DNA from: Alcaligenes parafaecalis
Lineage (GTDB): Bacteria > Pseudomonadota > Gammaproteobacteria > Burkholderiales > Burkholderiaceae_B
Assembly: GCF_026344135.1 (NCBI RefSeq)
Contig: NZ_JAPKNA010000002.1
Location: forward strand, 744,001 to 808,000
DNA: 64,000 nt
Direction of reading: 5' to 3'
In this document: in pieces, positions 1 to 7,879 of the stretch
Numbering within the stretch: position 1 is the stretch's first letter
How the letters are laid out: every line of letters starts with the position of its first letter
Program-made: the position numbers and the translations under genes
The notes under the pieces: model-generated
The model's database searches: none
Told to the model about the DNA's origin: nothing
The model's input: only the letters and a program-made list of their open reading frames with translations

Positions 1-1
1 T

Positions 2-478
2 ACCCTGGATTGGGTGGTTAAAAAGCCCTGGCGTCTGATCGCCTTCGGTGGCGGTACGGGCGTATTGCGTCCGGGGCCGGGAACCTGGGGTACGGTTCTG
101 GCCTGGGTTTTGTGGGTCTTGGGTTTGCATGTACTGACCGACATGCAAATGGCGATCTTCCTGCCCGTCACTTTTTTCATTGGCTGCTGGGCGTGCCACC
201 GCACCGGGTACGATCTGGGCGTGTCCGATCACAGCGGCATGAACTGGGATGAGATGGTCGCCTTCTGGCTGGTGCTGTGGTTGATTCCGCAAACCTGGCT
301 GGCACAGGGCATCGCATTCGTGTTATTTCGTTTCTTTGATATTCTCAAACCTGCGCCGATCCGCTATTTTGATCGTCATCTGCATAACGGTTTTGGCGTT
401 ATGTGGGACGATCTTCTGGCCGCAGGCTATACCTTGTTGCTGATGGCTGTCTTGGTACGTTTTGGAGTCTTCTCATGA
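2..478 (+). CDS. pgpA: Phosphatidylglycerophosphatase A, 5' end outside window
   Basis: PgpA is an inner-membrane phosphatase that removes the phosphate from phosphatidylglycerophosphate to make phosphatidylglycerol. The protein shows the family's N-terminal glycine/proline-rich segment (FGGGTGVLRPGPGTWGT), the acidic motif NWDEMVAFW around the middle and about four hydrophobic segments. A GTG at 14 could serve as a start, but the frame is open to the window edge and reads TLDWVVKKPW before the motif. The true start is therefore probably upstream and the gene is partial here. Its stop overlaps the pncC start by ATGA, which indicates translational coupling. In relatives this pair usually follows thiL, which is not visible here. 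Confidence 0.93.
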   Translation, partial: TLDWVVKKPWRLIAFGGGTGVLRPGPGTWGTVLAWVLWVLGLHVLTDMQMAIFLPVTFFIGCWACHRTGYDLGVSDHSGMNWDEMVAFWLVLWLIPQTWLAQGIAFVLFRFFDILKPAPIRYFDRHLHNGFGVMWDDLLAAGYTLLLMAVLVRFGVFS

Positions 479-981
479 GCGAATACGAGCACGGCAATGC
501 CGCCCTGGAATTAGGACGAGCCCTTAAAGATCGAGGCTGGATGGTCGCCTGCGCCGAATCATGTACGGGTGGCCTTCTGGCTGCTTCCCTGACGGATTTG
601 CCCGGTTCCAGTGCCTGGTTTGAGCGCGGTTTTGTCACCTATAGCAATAAGGCCAAGGTGCAGGAGCTGGGCGTGAACCAGGACACCCTGGACCGTTTTG
701 GTGCGGTCAGTGAAGAAACCGCGATGGAAATGGCGGCAGGGGCGCTGGAAGCCACAGCCGATGCAGAACTGGCTATTTCCACCACGGGGATTGCTGGCCC
801 TGATGGCGCCACACCGGGCAAGCCGGTTGGCTTGGTGTGCTTCGGTTTTGCGCAACGCCGGGGCGATGGCATTGTGACCCGCGCAGCCGCCCGTATTTTT
901 AACGGGGATCGTGCTGAAATTCGTCAGCAAGCCGTGGAATACGCCTTGAGCAGCGCACTGACCATGCTCAATCCTGCCTGA
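475..981 (+). CDS. pncC: Nicotinamide-nucleotide amidase (CinA C-terminal domain family)
   Basis: This 168-residue protein corresponds to the stand-alone C-terminal domain of CinA. Family members deamidate nicotinamide mononucleotide to nicotinate mononucleotide in NAD recycling. The active-site region CAESCTGG lies near residues 25-32, and the conserved STTGIAGPDGATPGKPVG stretch follows in the second half. An open frame begins further upstream at 403, but the ATG at 475 was chosen because it overlaps the pgpA stop (ATGA) and has GGAG just before it. The N-terminal molybdopterin-binding CinA domain is absent, as is normal for proteobacterial PncC. The assignment is secure; in vivo substrate use is inferred from the family. 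Confidence 0.94.
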   Translation: MSEYEHGNAALELGRALKDRGWMVACAESCTGGLLAASLTDLPGSSAWFERGFVTYSNKAKVQELGVNQDTLDRFGAVSEETAMEMAAGALEATADAELAISTTGIAGPDGATPGKPVGLVCFGFAQRRGDGIVTRAAARIFNGDRAEIRQQAVEYALSSALTMLNPA

Positions 982-998
982 TCGCCAGATCGCCCACC

Positions 999-1799
999 TT
1001 AGGCTGGCAACATCAAACCTAGCTGCCTGGCGCTCGAACGCAGTTCGGGCAGGCAGCGCTGGATCAGTTTTTCTTCAGAGTCCTGCCAATCCTTGATGCT
1101 GATACTCATCCCCGCGACGACACGTCCGCTGGCGCTGCGTACTGGCACGCCAATCGCCGTCAAACCCAGTTCCAGCTCCTCCTTGATCAAGGAATAATCC
1201 TTCTCCTGCACCTGCTTTAACTCGCGTAGCAAAGCCTCGCGGGTATGGGCGGTGTATTGCGTCATGATCTTGAAGGGAGCCAGTTCCAGATACGCATCCA
1301 GCCTGTTTTGTGGAAGCTGGGACAGCATCATGCGCCCGATCGAAGTGCAGTGCGCAGGCAGGCGGCTTCCCAGTCCCAGGGATACGGTCAGAACACGTTG
1401 TCGCTGAGCACGAGCCAGATACAGAATTTCGTCTCCATCCAGCAAAGCCAGAGCACAGGTCTCGCCTACACGGTCACTTAAATCATCCAGTATGGGTTGG
1501 GCCAGGCTGACGATGGACGTTGAGGAAAAATAGGCATGGCCCAACTGCAAAATCGCTGGGCGCAGCTTCCAGAAAGCACCTTCCTGTTCCGCATAACCCA
1601 AGGCTTGCAGCGTGTAGAGGCAGCGTTGAACCACCGCCCGCGCCAGGCCCGTTTTCAGAGCAATTTCTGCTGCCCGCAAAGGCCGTCTTCGGTCTGAAAA
1701 AGCCGTAATCACTTGCAGGCCACGGGCCAACGACTGCATGTAATCCGGGTCACCTTTGTAGCTGTCGGCGGCGGGGCTTGTCTCTTTGTTGGTCGTCAT
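999..1799 (-). CDS. IclR-family transcriptional regulator (PcaR/PobR-like)
   Basis: This 266-residue regulator has an N-terminal winged helix-turn-helix (about residues 22-85, including LARGLQVITAF and AAEIALKTGLARAVVQRCL). The C-terminal IclR effector-binding domain contains GETCALALLDGDEILYLARA. The N-terminal spacing and LYTLQALGYAEQEG resemble the PcaR/PcaU/PobR branch, whose members respond to aromatic or dicarboxylic acids. It is divergent from the Bug receptor and CoA-transferase genes, and two identical-design palindromes lie in the shared intergenic region. It therefore probably controls that pair and itself. The effector cannot be read from the sequence. Confidence 0.9.
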   Translation of the reverse strand: MTTNKETSPAADSYKGDPDYMQSLARGLQVITAFSDRRRPLRAAEIALKTGLARAVVQRCLYTLQALGYAEQEGAFWKLRPAILQLGHAYFSSTSIVSLAQPILDDLSDRVGETCALALLDGDEILYLARAQRQRVLTVSLGLGSRLPAHCTSIGRMMLSQLPQNRLDAYLELAPFKIMTQYTAHTREALLRELKQVQEKDYSLIKEELELGLTAIGVPVRSASGRVVAGMSISIKDWQDSEEKLIQRCLPELRSSARQLGLMLPA

Positions 1800-1827
1800 G
1801 GCTGAATTGGGCTCAGAGTCTAGTTTT

Positions 1828-1842
1828 GTTCGATTACCGAAC
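1828..1842. promoter_or_regulatory. IclR operator candidate, site 1
   Basis: A perfect 5-bp inverted repeat, GTTCG-N5-CGAAC (GTTCGATTACCGAAC), lies 29 bases ahead of the IclR-family start. It is the same design as the site at 1913-1927, from which it differs at one spacer base. IclR-family proteins commonly bind short palindromes of this kind. Binding is inferred. Confidence 0.6.
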
Positions 1843-1861
1843 CTGTAGGGATTATCAAGAA

Positions 1862-1874
1862 TTATCGATGATAA
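1862..1874. promoter_or_regulatory. Inverted repeat between two operator candidates
   Basis: TTATC-GAT-GATAA is a perfect 5-bp dyad lying between the two GTTCG-N5-CGAAC palindromes in the divergent intergenic region. It may be a third regulator contact or part of a promoter. The sequence alone does not decide. Confidence 0.3.
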
Positions 1875-1912
1875 ATTGTAAAAAAAACAAGACTTAGCAA
1901 TTTAATAATCAA

Positions 1913-1927
1913 GTTCGATTATCGAAC
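1913..1927. promoter_or_regulatory. IclR operator candidate, site 2
   Basis: GTTCGATTATCGAAC is a perfect GTTCG-N5-CGAAC palindrome ending 21 bases before the Bug receptor ATG. It differs from site 1 only in the last spacer base. The centres of the two sites are 85 bases apart, about eight helical turns, so a looped complex is possible. The position close to the receptor start suggests control of the receptor and CoA-transferase operon. Confidence 0.6.
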
Positions 1928-1948
1928 AAAATAAGTTTGGAGTGATTC

Positions 1949-2935
1949 ATGAAAAAAGTTCTGGCCCATAAAGTGGCTCCTCTTCTAGCCGGAATGGGCT
2001 TGATGTTTTGTTCCCTGACTGCACAAGCAGCCTATCCGGACAAGCCGATTCGCCTGGTGGTGCCCTTTACGCCAGGCGGTGTGACCGATGTGATCGCCCG
2101 AGGTGTTGCACAGCAAATGTCCAAGGATCTGGGCCAGATCATCATTGTGGAAAACAAGCCGGGTGCCAGCGGCATTATCGCTACCGACTTCGTAGCCAAA
2201 TCCGCTCCTGATGGCTACACCGTCCTGTTGGCTGCAGTGGGTCAGGCGGTCGTCAATAATCACCTGTACAAAAAACTGCCTTATGACCCTGCACAGGATT
2301 TGACCGCCGTCTCGTTGGTGGCAGAAGGGCAGAACGTCCTGGTGGTTAACGCCAAGCAAAGCCCCTTTAGCACGGGGCAAGAGCTGATCGACCACGCCAG
2401 AGCCAAGCCTGAAGACTTGACCTACGCTTCCTTTGGGAACGGTTCCTCGTCCCACTTGTCGGCAGCGGCGTTCACCACAATGGCGAATATCGACGTCATT
2501 CACGCTCCTTACCGTGGCAGTGCGCCTGCCATGACAGATCTGCTGGGCGGCCATATCTCCTTCATGTTTGACAGCATGGGCACAGCTATCACGCATATCA
2601 ATGCCAATACCGTGCGTCCTTTGGCTGTCTCGGGCCCCGAGCGCTCCTCGCTGTTGCCCAATGTGCCTACCTTTGCAGAGCTGGGTCTGGATCAGGGCTA
2701 TAACGTCACTGCCTGGTTCGGTTTTCACGTCAGCAGTGGTACACCCGCCGACATCGTGGAACGCCTGAGCCTGTCCATGAAGACCGTCAGCGAGAACGCC
2801 GAGTTTGTGGAAACCTTCCGTCGTCAGGGTGTGGATATCATTTCCTCGACCCCTGCCGAGTACGCCGAGTTTCTGCGCCAGGAAGACGAGAAGTTTGGCA
2901 GCCTGATCAAGCAAGCCGATATCACGTTGGACTAA
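1949..2935 (+). CDS. Bug-family tripartite tricarboxylate transporter substrate-binding protein
   Basis: This is a 328-residue periplasmic binding protein of the Bug (TctC) family, which captures small carboxylates for TctA/TctB permeases or senses them. A Sec signal peptide ends in TAQAA near residue 28. Mature-domain hallmarks are YPDKPIRLVVPFTPGG, VENKPGASG and GYTVLLAA, followed by late motifs such as NVPTFAELG. The start has a good ribosome site (GGAG, seven bases upstream). The gene lies ten bases before a CoA-transferase open frame and has no TctA/B genes beside it, which is typical of the many orphan Bug proteins in Alcaligenaceae. The ligand is not predictable, but the CoA-transferase suggests an organic acid. 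Confidence 0.94.
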   Translation: MKKVLAHKVAPLLAGMGLMFCSLTAQAAYPDKPIRLVVPFTPGGVTDVIARGVAQQMSKDLGQIIIVENKPGASGIIATDFVAKSAPDGYTVLLAAVGQAVVNNHLYKKLPYDPAQDLTAVSLVAEGQNVLVVNAKQSPFSTGQELIDHARAKPEDLTYASFGNGSSSHLSAAAFTTMANIDVIHAPYRGSAPAMTDLLGGHISFMFDSMGTAITHINANTVRPLAVSGPERSSLLPNVPTFAELGLDQGYNVTAWFGFHVSSGTPADIVERLSLSMKTVSENAEFVETFRRQGVDIISSTPAEYAEFLRQEDEKFGSLIKQADITLD

Positions 2936-2960
2936 TCGTTTTTGAATGGAGTACCTTAAC

Positions 2961-4205
2961 GTGAGCGATCAGCACGCCCCGCAGGCCAGTCGTCCTGCCC
3001 CTTTGGAAGGTATCCGGGTTCTGGATTTGACCCGCATTCTGGCTGGCCCCTGGTGTACGCAGAACCTGGCGGACTTGGGGGCGAATGTCTACAAGATCGA
3101 AAAGCCTGAAACCGGCGACGATACCCGTGCCTGGGGGCCGCCCTTTTTGCAGACGCCCGAGCAGGAAGATACGGCTGAAGCGGCCTACTACTTGTCGGCC
3201 AACCGTAATAAACAGTCGATCAGCCTGGACATAGCCAGCCAGGCAGGGGCGGATGTGGTGCGTGCCATGGCACGGGAATGCGACATTCTGGTGGAGAACT
3301 TCAAGGTGGGTGGTCTGGCCAAGTACGGCCTGGACTATGCCAGCCTGAAAGCGATTAACCCCCGTTTGATCTATTGCTCGATCACCGGATTCGGGCAGAC
3401 TGGCCCTTATGCCGAGCGCCCCGGTTACGACTTCATGATTCAGGCCATGGGCGGGATGATGAGCCTGACCGGCGAGCGTGACGACAAGCCCGGTGGCGGC
3501 CCCCAGAAGGCCGGGGTCGCTGTCGCGGATTTGATGACGGGCATGTATGCCACCAGCAGCATTCTGGCTGCCTTGTTCGAGCGTTCACGCAGCGGCTTGG
3601 GCCAGCATATCGATATTGCCTTGCTGGACTGTCAGGTGGCCATGTTGGCGAACCAGAACATGAACTATCTTGTTAGCGGGCAGGCACCGAAGCGGGCTGG
3701 CAATGCACACCAGAATCTGGTGCCGTATCAGGTATTCCCGACCCAGGACGGTCACATCATTGTGGCGATTGGCAATAACCGTCAGTTCGCGGCTTACTGC
3801 GAAGCGATTGGCCACGCGGAAGTGGTGGAGGATGAGCGTTTCCGCATCAATAGCCAACGGGTCAAGCACAGGGATGAGCTGGAGCAGATTCTGAGCGCGG
3901 CAATGCAAAAGCACCCTAGCGCTTACTGGTTGGAGACGCTGGACAAGATTGGCGTGCCAGCCGGGCCCATCAATGATCTGCATGGCGTGTTCTCGCACCC
4001 GCAGGTTCAGGCGCGGAATATGCGGATTGAACTGGACCATAGCCAGGCGGGGAAGGTCAGCATGACGGCCAGCCCGATGCGCTTCTCGGATAGTCCGGTG
4101 TCCTATCGCATGGCTCCGCCGCAGTTAGGTGAGCATACCGATCAGGCTTTGGAGAGTTTGCTGGGGGTAGATAGCCCGGAGCTGAAGCAGTGGCGTAGTC
4201 GCTAG
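2961..4205 (+). CDS. CaiB/BaiF (class III) CoA-transferase
   Basis: Class III CoA-transferases move CoA between acyl groups through an aspartyl-CoA intermediate. This 414-residue protein opens with the family signature LEGIRVLDLTRILAGP. It carries the Asp expected as catalytic at about residue 190 in GVAVADLMTG, and the conserved VENFKVGGLAKYGLDY and YCSITGFGQTGPYAERPGYD segments. The GTG at 2961 was preferred because GGAG sits nine bases upstream; an in-frame ATG at 2946 would add five residues but lacks a ribosome site. It follows the Bug receptor directly, so the two probably form an uptake and activation unit for a carboxylic acid. The exact acid is unknown. Confidence 0.93.
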   Translation: MSDQHAPQASRPAPLEGIRVLDLTRILAGPWCTQNLADLGANVYKIEKPETGDDTRAWGPPFLQTPEQEDTAEAAYYLSANRNKQSISLDIASQAGADVVRAMARECDILVENFKVGGLAKYGLDYASLKAINPRLIYCSITGFGQTGPYAERPGYDFMIQAMGGMMSLTGERDDKPGGGPQKAGVAVADLMTGMYATSSILAALFERSRSGLGQHIDIALLDCQVAMLANQNMNYLVSGQAPKRAGNAHQNLVPYQVFPTQDGHIIVAIGNNRQFAAYCEAIGHAEVVEDERFRINSQRVKHRDELEQILSAAMQKHPSAYWLETLDKIGVPAGPINDLHGVFSHPQVQARNMRIELDHSQAGKVSMTASPMRFSDSPVSYRMAPPQLGEHTDQALESLLGVDSPELKQWRSR

Positions 4206-4280
4206 GCGGACGCAAAGCCTGGGGCCAAGCAGAGCATTTGCTTGAAGCGGAGCCGGGTTTAGCCTTCGTAGTTCGATAAA

Positions 4281-4324
4281 AAAGCCCCGTTCATTCAGGA
4301 TTGAATCCAAATGAACGGGGCTTT
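4281..4324. terminator. Bidirectional rho-independent terminator
   Basis: A perfect 14-bp stem (4281-4294 with 4311-4324) carries A residues before and T residues after it. It lies between the convergent CoA-transferase and pyrF genes. The loop itself contains a small GGATT/AATCC dyad. Confidence 0.85.
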
Positions 4325-4342
4325 CTTGTATTTAAACTAATT

Positions 4343-4369
4343 GCTGTCGCTGTCGCTGTCGCTGTCGCT
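4343..4369. repeat. Hexanucleotide tandem repeat (GCTGTC)x4
   Basis: Four exact copies of GCTGTC occupy 4343-4366, followed by a partial GCT. The tract is non-coding, lying between the terminator at 4281-4324 and the 3' end of pyrF. Six-base units can gain or lose copies by slippage. Confidence 0.9.
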
Positions 4370-4432
4370 ACAGTTACAGGCTGCCGCCACCTCCCGCTCT
4401 GTTTATCAGACCGGGAAGTTCGTCATTTAGTC

Positions 4433-5254
4433 TTATTTGTTCCGTGCATCATTAATGGCATTGCGTGTAGCAATCGCCGCGGCTTGAGCAGCATCACGCC
4501 AATCATGCCCACGGCTGGCGTACAGAATAGCGCGCGACGAGTTGATCATCATGCCATTGCCTTGCGAGTCCATACCGGCTGCAACAGTAGCCACCACATC
4601 GCCACCTTGTGCGCCAATGCCGGGCACCAATAAAGGCATATCACCAATACGGGCACGCACTTTGCCGATTTCCTCTGGGAAGGTTGCCCCCACAACCAGG
4701 GCGCATTGGCCGTTCTTGTTCCATTTCTCCGCGACCAGGCTGGCCACGTGCAGGTACAGAGGGGTGCCGTCAGCCATTTCCATGAATTGCAGGTCCGAGC
4801 CACCGGGGTTGGAGGTGCGGCACAGCACAATTACACCTTTATCCGTGTATTCCAGGTAAGGCTCTACCGAGTCAAAGCCCATGTAGGGGCTGACGGTGAC
4901 GGCGTCTGCGCGATAGCGCTCAAAGGCTTCGCGTGCGTATTGCTCGGCCGTCGAACCTACGTCCCCACGCTTGGCGTCCAGCACGATGGGCAGGTGAGGG
5001 TAGCGGCTACGGATGTAGTCGCACAGATCCTGCAACTGATCCTCGGCACCCTGAGCGGCAAAGTAGGCAATCTGTGGCTTGATGCCACAGGTGTAGTCGG
5101 CCGTGACGTCCACGATCGCTTTGCAGAACTCATAAATCGCGCCGGGTTTGTCGGCCAGCTCCAAAGGCAGGCGGGCAGGGTCTGGGTCCAGACCCACCAT
5201 CAACATGGATTGGTTGTCCGTCCAGGCACGGTTCAGTTTTTCTATGAATGTCAT
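4433..5254 (-). CDS. pyrF: Orotidine-5'-phosphate decarboxylase (type 2)
   Basis: PyrF makes UMP from orotidine monophosphate in the last step of pyrimidine synthesis. At 273 residues it belongs to the longer type 2 subfamily. The catalytic Asp-Lys-Asp cluster is in VLDAKRGD (residues 91-98), and the phosphate-binding segment PGIGAQGGD is at residues 211-219. The N-terminal GLDPDP at 21-26 is also typical. The dgkA stop-side end is five bases upstream of the pyrF start, so dgkA and pyrF are likely co-transcribed on the minus strand. The assignment is secure. Confidence 0.97.
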   Translation of the reverse strand: MTFIEKLNRAWTDNQSMLMVGLDPDPARLPLELADKPGAIYEFCKAIVDVTADYTCGIKPQIAYFAAQGAEDQLQDLCDYIRSRYPHLPIVLDAKRGDVGSTAEQYAREAFERYRADAVTVSPYMGFDSVEPYLEYTDKGVIVLCRTSNPGGSDLQFMEMADGTPLYLHVASLVAEKWNKNGQCALVVGATFPEEIGKVRARIGDMPLLVPGIGAQGGDVVATVAAGMDSQGNGMMINSSRAILYASRGHDWRDAAQAAAIATRNAINDARNK

Positions 5255-5259
5255 GGGAA

Positions 5260-5643
5260 TCAGGAAAGTAAACGGCTATACAGAAAGCTGAGCCAGACGG
5301 CACCAGCAAAAATAAGGGACATCAGCACGGCTGCGCTGGCCAGATCCTTGGCGCGCCCGATCAAAGGGTGATGCTCCAGGGTAATGGTGTCAGCCAGGGC
5401 TTCCAGGGCGGAGTTCAACAGCTCCACCACCAGCACAAAGACCAGTGTGGCCAGCAAGATCAGAACCTCCAGCGGACCTTGGCCCAGCCAGAAGGCCAGT
5501 GGTGTCAGGATTACGGCCAGCGCCAGCTCCTGGCGAAAGGCGGCTTCATGACGCAGGGCGGCAGCCAAGCCTTGCCCCGAATAGCGCAAGGCATTGAACA
5601 AGCGGCCCAGGCCGCCTTTGCTTTTGAATGGAGAGTCTGACAT
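5260..5643 (-). CDS. dgkA: Diacylglycerol kinase, integral membrane type
   Basis: DgkA phosphorylates diacylglycerol to phosphatidic acid, recycling lipid left by periplasmic glucan synthesis. The 127-residue protein has three predicted membrane helices and the family motif ELLNSALEALADT, with its catalytic Glu and Asn. This matches the usual size of about 120 residues. The open frame extends upstream to 5835, but those extra residues run through the groEL terminator and look non-coding. The ATG at 5643 begins MSDSPFKSKGGLGRLFNA, which matches the normal amphipathic N-terminus. The gene is followed closely by pyrF. Confidence 0.93.
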   Translation of the reverse strand: MSDSPFKSKGGLGRLFNALRYSGQGLAAALRHEAAFRQELALAVILTPLAFWLGQGPLEVLILLATLVFVLVVELLNSALEALADTITLEHHPLIGRAKDLASAAVLMSLIFAGAVWLSFLYSRLLS

Positions 5644-5693
5644 GAAGAGGGTTGCAGATTGAAGTGCCCTGATTATAGGGGTTTGCTCGGGCG

Positions 5694-5728
5694 AAAAAAA
5701 ACCGGATGGAGAATTCCATCCGGTTTTT
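5694..5728 (-). terminator. Rho-independent terminator of groESL
   Basis: The stem ACCGGATGG/CCATCCGGT with loop AGAATT is flanked by a run of seven A on the plus strand, which gives a U tract for minus-strand transcripts. It lies about 70 bases past the groEL stop. Its plus-strand T run (5724-5728) would also work in the other direction. Confidence 0.85.
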
Positions 5729-5797
5729 GTACTAAAAGCGTGGCGATCAGGGCAGAAGTGATCAATTCCTGCCCGAATCGGGGTGCTGATAAGTGGC

Positions 5798-7444
5798 TTA
5801 GAAGCCGCCCATACCACCCATGCCGCCCATACCACCCATGTCAGGCATGGCTGGGGCAGGTTTGTCGTCCACGATTTCCGACACAGCCACTTCGGTTGTC
5901 AGCAACAGGCTGGCGATCGAAGCTGCGTTTTGCAAAGCAGTGCGGGTTACTTTGGTTGGGTCCAGAACACCTTGCTCAACCAGGTCACCGTACTCGCCGG
6001 TAGCCGCGTTGTAGCCGTAGGTGCCGGTGCCGCTGGCCACTTGGTTCACCACCACGCTGGCTTCTTCACCGGCGTTGGAGACGATGGTGCGCAAAGGAGC
6101 TTCGATAGCACGCAGGATCAGTTTGATACCAGCGTCTTGGTCGGTGTTGTCGCCAGCCAGTTGGGCAACAGCAGCGCGGGCACGAATCAGTGCTACGCCA
6201 CCGCCAGGAACGATACCTTCTTCGACGGCTGCGCGAGTAGCGTGCAGGGCGTCTTCAACGCGGGCTTTCTTCTCTTTCATTTCGACTTCGGTGGCAGCGC
6301 CAACGCGAATCACAGCAACACCGCCAGCCAGCTTGGCCACGCGTTCTTGCAGTTTTTCACGGTCGTAGTCGGAAGTGGACTCTTCGATCTGAACGCGGAT
6401 TTGTTTCACGCGAGCTTCGATGTCGGTGCCGTTGCCAGCGCCGTCGATGATCGTGGTGTTTTCTTTGGCCACTTCAATACGCTTGGCCTGACCCAGATCG
6501 TCCAGAGTCGCTTTTTCCAGAGACATACCGGTTTCTTCGGAGATCACGGTACCGCCAGTCAGGATAGCGATGTCTTCCAGCATGGCTTTACGACGGTCGC
6601 CAAAGCCAGGAGCTTTAACAGCGGTGGTCTTCAGGATGCCGCGGATGTTGTTCACAACCAGAGTAGCCAGGGCTTCGCCTTCCACGTCTTCAGCAACGAT
6701 CAGCAAAGGACGGCTGGTCTTGGCAACTTGCTCCAGTACGGGCAGCAGATCACGGATGTTGGAGATTTTCTTGTCGAAAATCAGCACAAACGGATCTTCC
6801 AGAACAGCAACTTGCTTCTCGGAGTTGTTGATGAAGTAAGGGGACAGGTAGCCGCGGTCAAACTGCATACCTTCAACCACGTCCAGTTCGTTTTCCAGCG
6901 ATTTGCCGTCTTCAACGGTGATCACGCCTTCTTTGCCGACTTTGTCCATGGCATTGGCGATGATCTCACCAATGGAGTGGTCGCTGTTGGCCGAGATGGA
7001 ACCGACTTGAGCGATTTCTTTGCTGGTGGTGCAAGGACGGGACAGCTTGCGCAGTTCGTCAACAACCACAACAACAGCCTTGTCGATACCGCGCTTCAGG
7101 TCCATTGGGTTGATGCCAGCGGCAACAAACTTCAGGCCTTCTTCAACGATAGCTTGAGCCAGCACAGTAGCGGTAGTCGTACCGTCACCGGCGTTGTCGG
7201 AAGTCTTGGAAGCAACTTCTTTGACCAGTTGAGCACCGATGTTCTCAAACTTGTCTTTCAGTTCGATTTCTTTAGCAACGGACACACCGTCTTTAGTAAC
7301 GGTAGGAGCGCCGAAAGAGCGGTCCAGAACCACGTTACGGCCTTTAGGGCCCATGGTGGTTTTGACAGCGTTAGCCAGAATGTTGACGCCGCGAACGATG
7401 CGGGTACGTGCTTCGTCGCCGAAATACACTTGTTTTGCAGTCAT
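5798..7444 (-). CDS. groEL: Chaperonin GroEL (60 kDa)
   Basis: GroEL forms the double-ring ATP-driven protein-folding chamber. The 548-residue protein is full length. It starts TAKQVYFGDEAR, carries the nucleotide-binding GDGTTTATVLA with Asp87, and ends in the typical Gly-Gly-Met tail. It follows groES by 34 bases, with a GGATTTAAACC-type leader before its ATG. Both genes are driven from the CIRCE-containing promoter upstream of groES and end at the terminator at 5694-5728. A very long antisense open frame across this gene is a codon-usage shadow. Confidence 0.99.
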   Translation of the reverse strand: MTAKQVYFGDEARTRIVRGVNILANAVKTTMGPKGRNVVLDRSFGAPTVTKDGVSVAKEIELKDKFENIGAQLVKEVASKTSDNAGDGTTTATVLAQAIVEEGLKFVAAGINPMDLKRGIDKAVVVVVDELRKLSRPCTTSKEIAQVGSISANSDHSIGEIIANAMDKVGKEGVITVEDGKSLENELDVVEGMQFDRGYLSPYFINNSEKQVAVLEDPFVLIFDKKISNIRDLLPVLEQVAKTSRPLLIVAEDVEGEALATLVVNNIRGILKTTAVKAPGFGDRRKAMLEDIAILTGGTVISEETGMSLEKATLDDLGQAKRIEVAKENTTIIDGAGNGTDIEARVKQIRVQIEESTSDYDREKLQERVAKLAGGVAVIRVGAATEVEMKEKKARVEDALHATRAAVEEGIVPGGGVALIRARAAVAQLAGDNTDQDAGIKLILRAIEAPLRTIVSNAGEEASVVVNQVASGTGTYGYNAATGEYGDLVEQGVLDPTKVTRTALQNAASIASLLLTTEVAVSEIVDDKPAPAMPDMGGMGGMGGMGGF

Positions 7445-7478
7445 GGTTTAAATCCTATTGAATTTTCGTTGGCGGTAC

Positions 7479-7766
7479 TTATTCGATCACGGCGAAGATT
7501 TCTTCTTCGCGGATCACCAGCAGCTCTTCACCGTCGATCTTGACGGCTTGGCCGGAGTACTTGCCAAACAGAACTTTGTCGCCGACCTTCAGATCCAGCG
7601 CCAGAACCTTGCCGTCCTCGGTTTTCTTACCGGGGCCAACGGCCAGGATTTCGCCTTGATCGGGCTTTTCAGTCGCGCTCTCGGGGATAACGATACCGGA
7701 AGCGGTGGTGCGTTCGTTGTCCAGACGCTTGACGATCACACGATCGTTCAAAGGACGCAGTGCCAT
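7479..7766 (-). CDS. groES: Co-chaperonin GroES (10 kDa)
   Basis: GroES caps the GroEL chamber. The 95-residue protein begins MALRPLNDRVIVKR, contains the mobile loop around TTASGIVIPESATEKP, and ends with EEEIFAVIE, all typical. The ATG at 7766 was chosen because AGGAG lies just ahead of it and the family begins here. The longer open frame to 7832 would run into the CIRCE element. It is the first gene of the groES-groEL operon. Confidence 0.98.
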   Translation of the reverse strand: MALRPLNDRVIVKRLDNERTTASGIVIPESATEKPDQGEILAVGPGKKTEDGKVLALDLKVGDKVLFGKYSGQAVKIDGEELLVIREEEIFAVIE

Positions 7767-7825
7767 GGAGAAACTCCTGTTTAAATATGACTTTAGTTGT
7801 GAGTCCGATTGGGGGGCGAGGCGTT

Positions 7826-7852
7826 TTAGCACTCAACCCCTTCGAGTGCTAA
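7826..7852. promoter_or_regulatory. CIRCE operator (HrcA binding site)
   Basis: A perfect TTAGCACTC-N9-GAGTGCTAA inverted repeat sits 59 bases ahead of groES. This is the exact consensus of the CIRCE element bound by the heat-shock repressor HrcA. The hrcA gene itself is not in the window. Confidence 0.97.
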
Positions 7853-7879
7853 TTATAGGGACGACTTTTCTAATTTCAA
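7852..7879 (-). promoter_or_regulatory. groESL promoter (-35 TTGAAA, -10 TATAAT)
   Basis: On the minus strand TTGAAA (7874-7879) and a perfect TATAAT (7852-7857) are separated by 16 bases, a strong sigma-70 layout. The -10 box abuts the CIRCE operator, so HrcA would block initiation. The wider reading CTTGAAA...CCCTATAA also resembles a sigma-32 promoter, so dual heat-shock control is possible; that part is inference. Confidence 0.8.

Noticed and set aside
4301..4633. Frame covering the hexamer repeat and the pyrF end
   Set aside because: It begins within a terminator stem and overlaps pyrF antisense, with no ribosome site.
5783..7543. A 586-codon open frame antisense to groEL
   Set aside because: It mirrors groEL codon use, has no family features and contradicts the clear GroEL protein on the other strand.
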